Positions 8,800 to 15,635 of a stretch of DNA of 40,404 nt are shown here, piece after piece. This stretch comes from CARZYU01 sp964370085 (GTDB taxonomy: Bacteria; Bacillota_I; Bacilli_A; RF39; UBA660). Under the pieces are notes generated by a model. That model saw nothing but the letters and a program-made list of their open reading frames with translations, did no database searches and was not told where the DNA came from. Location: positions 1 to 40,404 of the forward strand of contig CAYJHI010000005.1 of assembly GCA_964370085.1 (NCBI GenBank), in the 5' to 3' direction. A program made the position numbers and the translations under genes. The stretch's first letter is position 1. The number at the start of each line of letters is the position of its first letter.

Positions 8800-9726
8800 A
8801 TGATTAAAATAGTATTTATGGGAACACCTATCTTTAGTGTTTCTGTTTTAGAAGGATTAATAGAAAATTATCAAGTAGTAGGAGTAGTAACACAACCTGA
8901 TAAATTAGTTGGAAGAAAGAAAGTTATGACACCATCTCCAGTTAAGGAGACTGCACTAAGTAATAACATTCCTGTTTTTCAACCAATTAAAATTAAAGAA
9001 AATTATGATTTAATAAAACAGTGGAATCCAGATCTTATTATCACTTGTGCTTATGGACAAATAATACCACAAGAAGTATTAGATATACCAACACTAGGAT
9101 GTATCAATGTTCATGCTTCACTTCTACCTAAATTAAGAGGAGGAGCACCTATTCAAAAATCTATTATTTATGGATATGACAAAACAGGTATCACTATTAT
9201 GGATATGATTTTAAAAATGGATGCCGGAGATATAATTACTCAAAAAGAGACGGTTATATCTGAAGATGATACATATCAAACTCTTCATGATAGATTAAGT
9301 CTTATAGGAAAAGAACTATTATTAAAAACACTTCCCTCTATTATTGATAAAACTGCAGTAAGAACAAAACAAATAGAAGAAGAAGTAACTTATGCTTGGA
9401 ACATCAAAAGAGAAGAAGAAAAAATAGATTTAACTAAAAGTACTAAAGAAGTTTATAACCAAATAAGAGGTCTTTTTCCAAAACCAGGAACTTATCTTTA
9501 TTTAGACGATAAACTAATTAAAGTATATTCTGCTGTTATAGGAAATGAAAAACCTAAGGAAATAGGTTCAATTACCAATATATATAAAGATGGAATAGGA
9601 ATATCTACAAGCGATGGTGAAATTATTATAACTAAGATTCAACCAGAAGGTAAAAAAGAAATAGAAGTTTCTAATTACCTAAACGGTCTTAATAATGAAG
9701 AATTATTAACTAAGAAATTTAAGTAG
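8800..9726 (+). CDS. fmt: Methionyl-tRNA formyltransferase
   Basis: Fmt formylates the initiator Met-tRNA using 10-formyltetrahydrofolate. The N-terminal formyltransferase domain opens with IVFMGTPIFSVSVLEGL. The catalytic region INVHASLLPKLRGGAPIQ near residues 105-122 is the conserved HxSLLPKxRG motif, followed by GITIMDMILKMDAGDI. A C-terminal OB-like domain is present, with GLFPKPGTYLYL near 225. Length is 308, typical for Fmt. The usual partner def (peptide deformylase) is not in the window; fmt sits instead between an unknown membrane protein and a prepilin, with 1-bp and 7-bp gaps. Confidence 0.95.
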   Translation: MIKIVFMGTPIFSVSVLEGLIENYQVVGVVTQPDKLVGRKKVMTPSPVKETALSNNIPVFQPIKIKENYDLIKQWNPDLIITCAYGQIIPQEVLDIPTLGCINVHASLLPKLRGGAPIQKSIIYGYDKTGITIMDMILKMDAGDIITQKETVISEDDTYQTLHDRLSLIGKELLLKTLPSIIDKTAVRTKQIEEEVTYAWNIKREEEKIDLTKSTKEVYNQIRGLFPKPGTYLYLDDKLIKVYSAVIGNEKPKEIGSITNIYKDGIGISTSDGEIIITKIQPEGKKEIEVSNYLNGLNNEELLTKKFK

Positions 9727-9733
9727 GTGAATT

Positions 9734-10198
9734 ATGAAAGATCAAAAAGGGTTTACAACAATTGAATTAATGATTAGTTTTATTATAATATCTGCAATCA
9801 TTGTAACAATGCTTGCAAGTATTTTATCTATCAGAGAAGCTCAGTATGAAGAATCTGTTTATAGTACAGCAGTTACTACTAAGAACTCTATTACTAAACA
9901 TATACAAGATGACTTAACGATAAGAACTATAACAAGCGTAGATATTACTGATAAAACTAATGTTAAACTTTTTTTAGGTGATGGGAATGAAAGGACGATT
10001 AGTATAACATCTAATTGTATTACTTATTTAAACGAAGAAATATGTCTTCCGAAAATAAACGAAGATAATTCTATTCTTACTTTTGATACTGCTAATATTA
10101 CAACTAGTAAAGATGGATTTCTAGTTGTAAGAGTGCCTATAATACATCCCGATTTAGAACAAGAACTAAGTGTTGAAATTATCGCACCAATAGGATAA
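9734..10198 (+). CDS. Prepilin-like protein (type IV pilin/pseudopilin N-terminus)
   Basis: The start MKDQKG|FTTIELMISF is a canonical prepilin cleavage site with Phe at +1 and Glu at +5 of the mature chain. It is followed by a hydrophobic helix to about residue 30 that would pack in the filament core. The 154-residue size matches a minor pilin or ComG-type pseudopilin. The C-terminal part is beta-rich and holds two cysteines (SNCITYLNEEICL near residues 95-107) that could form a disulfide. It lies 7 bp after fmt. Its 3' end overlaps the convergent ylbJ gene by 20 bp. The assembly ATPase at 4236-5519 is the likely partner. Confidence 0.85.
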   Translation: MKDQKGFTTIELMISFIIISAIIVTMLASILSIREAQYEESVYSTAVTTKNSITKHIQDDLTIRTITSVDITDKTNVKLFLGDGNERTISITSNCITYLNEEICLPKINEDNSILTFDTANITTSKDGFLVVRVPIIHPDLEQELSVEIIAPIG

Positions 10199-11129
10199 GT
10201 ATATATAACAAGAAAGCAATAAATAAGTGTAGTAATCTTGCTTTAAAATAATCACTGTATTTAATATTAGAACCTCTTAAGATAGAAAGTACTTGCATAT
10301 GTACTGATAATCCACCAAAAGATAAGAAACAACTTATTATAAGGCCTTTAACTTCTAAAGATAAAGAACTAAAACTAACTAAGTTAATACCATTTGTTAT
10401 CTCTAATATACCACTAATTATTAAATTAAAGGTATCAGGTAATGAAATGGTATTTTTAATTATCTCGGATATAATACCAAAGAAAATAATAATTCCTAAT
10501 AACAAAAGTAAAGTTTGAATAGAACTAGTAATAGCACTACTTAAAGTAGAGATAAAGCTATTACTTTTTTCTTTGTCTAAATAACCCAAAGCACGTCTTA
10601 TAGATATTTTTTCTTTTAAAATAACTTTTCTCTTTCTAAAAATAAATCCTAGTATAAAATTAGCAACATAATGACTTATCATAATATAAATACCAATAGT
10701 TATATCGTTTAATAGTAAATAACCTATACCACCTATTATAAATAAAGGATTAGCAAAATGCGTAAAGTATAACAATTGTTTAATATCATTAGAACTAATC
10801 TTATCCTTATCATACAATGATTTCATACTACGAGCACCACTAGGAAACCCGGATATCATACTCATAACTAAGACAAAAGCACTATTTTTATTAACTCTAA
10901 AAAAAGAAGTTACTTTTTTTAATAATTCACCTAAGAAATCAACAAAACCAAAGTAAATAAGTAATTCTGCTAGCAAAAAGAAAGGAAATAAAGAGGGGAA
11001 TAAGACATTTTTCCATAACTCTAAACTATTAAGAACACTATTAATTACTATACTAGAGTTAGTCAAAATAAAATATATAATAAAAAAGAAAATACCACAA
11101 ATACTAAAAATTTTTAAATTTCTTTTCAT
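10179..11129 (-). CDS. ylbJ: YlbJ-like integral membrane protein (nucleoside-recognition/gate family)
   Basis: This 316-residue polytopic membrane protein has about eight hydrophobic segments and the conserved loop MISGFPSGARSMKSLYDKD near residue 90, the hallmark of the YlbJ family. In B. subtilis YlbJ is needed for sporulation, but homologues also occur in non-sporulating Bacilli, where the substrate is unknown. It is divergent from ylbL with 43 bp between the starts, the two genes being near neighbours in B. subtilis too. Its end overlaps the convergent prepilin gene by 20 bp. No other sporulation gene is visible in the window. Confidence 0.8.
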   Translation of the reverse strand: MKRNLKIFSICGIFFFIIYFILTNSSIVINSVLNSLELWKNVLFPSLFPFFLLAELLIYFGFVDFLGELLKKVTSFFRVNKNSAFVLVMSMISGFPSGARSMKSLYDKDKISSNDIKQLLYFTHFANPLFIIGGIGYLLLNDITIGIYIMISHYVANFILGFIFRKRKVILKEKISIRRALGYLDKEKSNSFISTLSSAITSSIQTLLLLLGIIIFFGIISEIIKNTISLPDTFNLIISGILEITNGINLVSFSSLSLEVKGLIISCFLSFGGLSVHMQVLSILRGSNIKYSDYFKARLLHLFIAFLLYILILLVR

Positions 11130-11153
11130 AATTAGTCCTATCTTTGATATAAT
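11125..11153 (+). promoter_or_regulatory. ylbL promoter (extended -10)
   Basis: TGATATAAT at 11145-11153 is an extended -10 box. A poor -35 (TTCATA, 11125-11130) lies 17 nt upstream, over the start codon of the divergent ylbJ. Confidence 0.6.
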
Positions 11154-11172
11154 AAATTGAAAGGTTGATTAC

Positions 11173-12189
11173 ATGTTTAAGAAAATATATGATATTGTAT
11201 TAAGTTTTATAAAAGAAAATTATAAATTCCTTATCTTTATAATCTTTTTCTACTTAGTCCTAACATTTCCTCTTCCGTTTTATATATATACAGGAGGAGG
11301 TACTATTGATATAGATGAAAAAATAGAATTAGAAGAAGATAAAAACAATAGTAGTAGTTATCATTTTGCCTACGTAAGTGAAGCGGAAGCTACTGTTATA
11401 ACCTATCTAGCAAGTTTCATTCTACCAGGATGGGATGCTACTCCCATTGATGATTATCAAATAAATGAAGAAGAAACAGTAGAAGACATTAATATGCGTA
11501 ATGTCATTGCTTTAGAAAATGCTAATCAAGAAGCCGTTAAACTAGCATATACTAAAGCTGGTAAAGACTTCACAATCAATGATATATCTTTTTATGTCCA
11601 GTATATATCAGAAGAAAGTATCACTGATATAAAAATAGGAGATCAATTATTAAAAGTAGATAATCAAGAAATAACCTCAGTAGATGAATACCGAGAGTAT
11701 GTAAAAAGTAAAGAAGTAGGGCAATCTCTAACGTTAGAAGTTCTAAGAGATGATAAAACACTCACAAAAACAATAGAAGTTGTTTTAATAGAGGGGGAAA
11801 AGTTAACTGGCATCTCAGTTGTACCTATTTACGACTACATAACAGATCCAAAAATAGAAATAAATTTTGCATCTAACGAATCAGGACCATCAGGTGGATT
11901 CATGTTAACACTTTTTATTTACAATCAACTGTTAGATGAGGAACTTGTCAGTGACTTAAAAATAGTCGGAACAGGAACTATTGATGAAGAAGGTAATGTC
12001 GGACCAATTGGTGGAGTTAAATATAAATTAGCAGGTGCAGTCAGTGAAAAAGCGGATATCTTCTTTGCTCCTACAGGTGATAACTATGAAGAGTGTATCG
12101 CCTTACAAAAAGAGCATAATTATGATATAGAAATAGTTGAAGTTAAAGAGTTGGATGATGCAATTAATTACTTATTAAGTTTACAGTGA
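11173..12189 (+). CDS. ylbL: Membrane-anchored Lon-like serine protease with PDZ domain (YlbL/SepM family)
   Basis: An N-terminal membrane helix (about residues 17-40) is followed by an extracellular part, a PDZ domain (about 130-205, with the core IKIGDQLLKVDNQEI) and a C-terminal Lon-type proteolytic domain. The Ser-Lys dyad is visible: Ser of SGPSGG near residue 240 and Lys of GPIGGVKYK near 283. Length (338) fits the family. Related proteins act outside the membrane, SepM on a signalling peptide and YlbL in checkpoint recovery by cleaving a division inhibitor; which applies here is not clear. It has its own promoter, divergent from ylbJ. Confidence 0.9.
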   Translation: MFKKIYDIVLSFIKENYKFLIFIIFFYLVLTFPLPFYIYTGGGTIDIDEKIELEEDKNNSSSYHFAYVSEAEATVITYLASFILPGWDATPIDDYQINEEETVEDINMRNVIALENANQEAVKLAYTKAGKDFTINDISFYVQYISEESITDIKIGDQLLKVDNQEITSVDEYREYVKSKEVGQSLTLEVLRDDKTLTKTIEVVLIEGEKLTGISVVPIYDYITDPKIEINFASNESGPSGGFMLTLFIYNQLLDEELVSDLKIVGTGTIDEEGNVGPIGGVKYKLAGAVSEKADIFFAPTGDNYEECIALQKEHNYDIEIVEVKELDDAINYLLSLQ

Positions 12190-12266
12190 TTTTTGTAAAT
12201 AGTTTGTAAAAAAGAATGTAAAATAAAAATAAAACAAAAAAAGACTATCTAAAGGAAAGAATAGTG

Positions 12267-12299
12267 TGGTAAAATAATTTTATCAAGAAGTAAGAGGTG
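12267..12299 (+). promoter_or_regulatory. Possible extended -10 promoter and ribosome binding site of the acidic membrane protein gene
   Basis: TGGTAAAAT (12267-12275) fits an extended -10 box. AGAGGTG at 12293-12299 is the ribosome binding site. No good -35 box is seen. A weak hairpin ACTAT/ATAGT (12244-12264) without a T-run precedes it. Confidence 0.4.
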
Positions 12300-12304
12300 T
12301 AAAA

Positions 12305-13429
12305 ATGAACGAAATATTAGATTTTTTAGCAAACAATGAAATGATAATTTTACTAGTGGTAACAGCATTCTTACTTATTATAATTGCCTTAGTATTAGTT
12401 TTTGCTAAGGAAGAAAAGTTTAGTATAACTACAAATGAGGATACAGACTTTGAGAAAAACGAAAGTGCTCTTGATACATTAGTAGAAATAGAAGAAATTA
12501 AAGAGACAAACAAAGTAACCGAGGTTGCACCTGAACAACCACAAGTACAACTGGTTGAGGCAGTAGAACCAGTCGAAGTAAAAAAAGAACAAACTAATGA
12601 AGAATATTTAGAAAATACAATGTCGCGTCTTGAACCAATCAATGAAATTAAATATGTCGAAGAAGGTTTAGAAAAAACACAAGCCTTATTTGAATTAGAA
12701 AAAATTACAGAAGAACTAAAAAAACGTGAAAAAGCAGAAATAGAAGAAATTAAAAAACTAATACCTGAAGAAATCGAAATAGAAGAAACATCTGGAACAA
12801 CTAACGCACTAGAACCAGAAGTTATTGAAGTAACAGAGGTTGTTGAAAAAGAACCAGTTCAAATGACTATTGAAACACCAGAAATAATTGAAGTAAACGA
12901 AGCCGAACCAGAAGTAGTAGAAATAGAGGAAACTATTCCTGAATTATCTTTGTTTGAACAAGAACAAGAAGAAAATGCTATCATTAGTTTAGATGAATAT
13001 TTACAACTAGGTGAAAGGATGCACGAATCTAATGAATTTGAACAGTATGAGGATGAAGGAGATATTCCTATTACAATCGAAGAATTAGAAGCTAGAATGA
13101 AAGGACCTATTCAACTAGCAGCTCCTGTACAAACACCGGAAACAATTGAAATTGAAGAAGCGGTAAAAGAAGATATTGTTGAACCTGTTAAAGTTAAATT
13201 AGATGACTTTAATACAATTGAACCTACAACGATAGAGTCAATTGCTAAATCAGCATCTTTCAGAACGACACCTTTTATTTCGCCAGTTTATGGTAGAGAA
13301 GAAAAAGAACATATCGATCATACAATACAATTAGAAAATACTGCTAACTATGAAAAGTTAGATGAAGAGATTAGAAAAACAAACGAGTTCTTAAATACAT
13401 TAAAAGAATTACAAAAAAAATTAGACTAA
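12305..13429 (+). CDS. Unknown acidic protein with N-terminal membrane anchor
   Basis: I do not recognise this 374-residue protein. Residues 13-34 form one membrane helix (IILLVVTAFLLIIIALVLVF). A long, strongly acidic, Glu/Val/Pro-rich region follows (about 45-310) with repeated EVVEIEE- and EPVEV-like phrases, probably disordered and cytoplasmic. Near residue 318 a sharper segment SFRTTPFISPVYG appears, followed by a helical tail that may be a coiled coil (about 340-374, LDEEIRKTNEFLNTLKELQ). The layout of anchor, acidic linker, short motif and coiled coil suggests a scaffold or adaptor. It is monocistronic, between its own -10 box and a terminator. Confidence 0.75.
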   Translation: MNEILDFLANNEMIILLVVTAFLLIIIALVLVFAKEEKFSITTNEDTDFEKNESALDTLVEIEEIKETNKVTEVAPEQPQVQLVEAVEPVEVKKEQTNEEYLENTMSRLEPINEIKYVEEGLEKTQALFELEKITEELKKREKAEIEEIKKLIPEEIEIEETSGTTNALEPEVIEVTEVVEKEPVQMTIETPEIIEVNEAEPEVVEIEETIPELSLFEQEQEENAIISLDEYLQLGERMHESNEFEQYEDEGDIPITIEELEARMKGPIQLAAPVQTPETIEIEEAVKEDIVEPVKVKLDDFNTIEPTTIESIAKSASFRTTPFISPVYGREEKEHIDHTIQLENTANYEKLDEEIRKTNEFLNTLKELQKKLD

Positions 13430-13450
13430 CAAGTCTTTTTTTGTTATAAT
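13423..13450 (+). terminator. Short terminator fused to the mtaB -10 box
   Basis: A 5-bp stem AGACT/AGTCT (13423-13427 with 13432-13436) containing the TAA stop of the acidic protein gene is followed by T7. The T-run leads directly into TATAAT at 13445-13450, the probable -10 of mtaB. Termination and initiation signals thus share about 28 bp. Confidence 0.6.
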
Positions 13451-13473
13451 AAATGCACATTTGAGGTGATAAA

Positions 13474-14751
13474 ATGAAAGTAGCAATCTATACATTAGGA
13501 TGTAAAGTAAATGCCTATGAAAGCGAATATATGCTTGATCAATTTAGACAACACAACTATGAAGTAGTAGACTTTAAAGATGAAGCGGACGTCTATATTA
13601 TAAATACTTGTACCGTTACTAATACAAGTGATATTAAAAGTCGTAAGATTATTAGACAAGCGATTAACAAAAAAGAAACTGCTATAGTAGTTGCAGTAGG
13701 ATGTTTTATTGAAGCTAACTTTGATTACGAAGAAGCAGGATTAGATCTAGTTATTGGTAATAAAAACAAAAGCAAAATAGTAGAAATAGTAGAAGACTAT
13801 CTAAATAATAAAAAGAAACAACCAAAAGAAAGTTTATTAGATACTAGTTTTGAAGATATGTTTATCACTACTTTTGAAGGAAGAACAAGAGCCTTTGTTA
13901 AAATACAAGATGGGTGTGAAAACTTCTGTACATACTGCATTATACCGTATGTAAGAGGGAAGTGTCGTTCTAAAAAGCAAGAAACAGTTATAGAAGAAAT
14001 AACCTCTTTAGTGAATAATAATTATCAAGAAATTATCCTTACTGGTATTCATACAGGAAACTATGGAGTAGATTTAAATACTAATTTCGCCTCATTATTA
14101 GAAGACGTAGTAAAGATTAAAAATCTTAAAAGATTACGTATCTCATCGATTGAAATAACAGAAATAACCAAAAAAATACTAGATTTAATAGAAAAACATG
14201 ATATTATCGTAGATCATTTGCACATACCATTACAATCAGGATGCAATAAAACACTAAAAGATATGAATCGTAAATATGATATGGATTATTTTAAGAACAT
14301 AACAGAAAAATTAAGAACTATTAGACCGAATATTTCTATTACAACAGATGTGATTATGGGCTTTCCAACAGAGACAGAAGAAGACTTCAAAGAAACATTT
14401 AATAACATAAAAGAAATAAAGTTCTCTAAATTACACGTCTTTCCTTTTTCGTTGAGAAGTGGTACTAAAGCAGAAGAGTTTGAAAACATTGTAACAGATG
14501 AAATGAAAAAACAACGAACTCAAACATTACTTGATTTATCTAAAACATTAGAAGATAATTATAATCGATTATTTCTTAATAAAGAAGTTGAAATACTAAT
14601 CGAAAAAAATAAAGAAGGATATAGTTATGGACACACAGGAAACTACTTATCTTGTAAGATAAAAGGAGAATATCCAAGTAATACCTTCATTAAAGGTAAA
14701 ATAATTGACATTAATTACCCATATTGTGTCGTAAGTGTTGAAAAGAGTTAG
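13474..14751 (+). CDS. mtaB: tRNA t6A37 methylthiotransferase (MtaB)
   Basis: MtaB converts t6A37 to ms2t6A in tRNAs that read ANN codons. The order of domains is an N-terminal UPF0004 part with cluster cysteines (LGCKVNAYES near residue 9, a Cys in INTCTVTN near 45 and VGCFIEA near 80), a radical SAM core with CENFCTYCIIPYVRGKCRS near residues 149-167, and a C-terminal TRAM domain. The C-x3-C-x2-C spacing and the RGKCRS phrase are typical of MtaB/MiaB; 425 residues and the GCKVNAYE start favour MtaB over MiaB. It is transcribed alone, behind a GAGGTGAT ribosome binding site. Confidence 0.92.
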   Translation: MKVAIYTLGCKVNAYESEYMLDQFRQHNYEVVDFKDEADVYIINTCTVTNTSDIKSRKIIRQAINKKETAIVVAVGCFIEANFDYEEAGLDLVIGNKNKSKIVEIVEDYLNNKKKQPKESLLDTSFEDMFITTFEGRTRAFVKIQDGCENFCTYCIIPYVRGKCRSKKQETVIEEITSLVNNNYQEIILTGIHTGNYGVDLNTNFASLLEDVVKIKNLKRLRISSIEITEITKKILDLIEKHDIIVDHLHIPLQSGCNKTLKDMNRKYDMDYFKNITEKLRTIRPNISITTDVIMGFPTETEEDFKETFNNIKEIKFSKLHVFPFSLRSGTKAEEFENIVTDEMKKQRTQTLLDLSKTLEDNYNRLFLNKEVEILIEKNKEGYSYGHTGNYLSCKIKGEYPSNTFIKGKIIDINYPYCVVSVEKS

Positions 14752-14766
14752 ATATTTTACTATAAT
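14738..14766 (+). promoter_or_regulatory. Promoter TTGAAA-17-TATAAT for the 14796 gene
   Basis: TTGAAA (14738-14743) and a perfect TATAAT (14761-14766) are 17 nt apart. The -35 box lies in the last codons of mtaB. AGAGGT at 14784-14789 is the ribosome binding site. Confidence 0.8.
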
Positions 14767-14795
14767 ATAAGTAAGTATAGAAAAGAGGTAATTTT

Positions 14796-15593
14796 ATGGA
14801 ATACATGACAACTGCTAATGACGAAAAAATAACCGTTCATGAAATGAATGAAGAAAACAAAAGAAATAAAAAACAAGAAATTAAAAAAAAATATTTTGGA
14901 AATCTTATTAGCCACGTTAACAGAGGTATTATTGAAGAAGTAGATTTTTGTGAAAGAAGAGGAAGAACGTATGGTGAAGCTCCAATATCATCAGTAAAAA
15001 TCACTTATAAAAAAGGAAATAATAAAGAACTAAAGAGCACATTAATTTCTCTTAATCAAAATCCTAACAGCAAAGAATACAAAGAAAATATGGAATTTTT
15101 CTGTGAGTTACAAGCAGCTGCTATAACAAAAAAAATAGAAAATAAGCAAAAGTTTAAAGAAAAAGCCATCTCTAACGTCAAAGTATTTGGTGCTGTTGTA
15201 TCTGCAGTAGTATTTACTGGTGTCGTTATATCTACAACAATCGACATGATAAAAGAAGCTGACACACCAAAAGTAACAACAGAGCAATATCAAGAACAAG
15301 AAGCAAAGTTTGATCAATTATTGGAACAAGCAAATCAATTAGGAATTGATATTAACACATTAAGTTATGATATGGACCCTTCAGAAAATGAATCGCTTGG
15401 ATCTATGAATAGTTTAGTTAATGATAAAACACCAAATTATCACGATCTTCAGGAAGGTTCATCTGTACTAAGTGGTGCGATTAATCAAGCTCAAGAAGGC
15501 GCTGAAGAAAGAGAAATGATGGGAAATTATCATAACAATTTACTAAGCGCAAATGATAATAACGAATACGAAAATGGTGGAAAAGGAAAATAA
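14796..15593 (+). CDS. Unknown single-pass membrane protein
   Basis: I do not recognise this 265-residue protein. Residues 1-125 are highly charged (many Lys, Glu, Asn), then a membrane segment follows at about 129-150 (VFGAVVSAVVFTGVVIST). The C-terminal about 110 residues are acidic and Gln/Asn-rich, with a helical stretch (QYQEQEAKFDQLLEQANQLG near 168) that could be a coiled coil. No signal peptide is visible, and the topology is uncertain. The gene has its own strong promoter and terminator, so it is monocistronic between mtaB and recD2. Confidence 0.7.
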   Translation: MEYMTTANDEKITVHEMNEENKRNKKQEIKKKYFGNLISHVNRGIIEEVDFCERRGRTYGEAPISSVKITYKKGNNKELKSTLISLNQNPNSKEYKENMEFFCELQAAAITKKIENKQKFKEKAISNVKVFGAVVSAVVFTGVVISTTIDMIKEADTPKVTTEQYQEQEAKFDQLLEQANQLGIDINTLSYDMDPSENESLGSMNSLVNDKTPNYHDLQEGSSVLSGAINQAQEGAEEREMMGNYHNNLLSANDNNEYENGGKGK

Positions 15594-15617
15594 GCAAACA
15601 ATCAGTTTGCTTTTTAC
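15592..15617 (+). terminator. Terminator after the 14796 gene
   Basis: A perfect 7-bp stem AGCAAAC/GTTTGCT (15593-15599 with 15605-15611), loop AATCA, is followed by T's. The stem begins at the last base of the TAA stop. Confidence 0.85.
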
Positions 15618-15635
15618 TTAGAAGGAGAATTAAAT

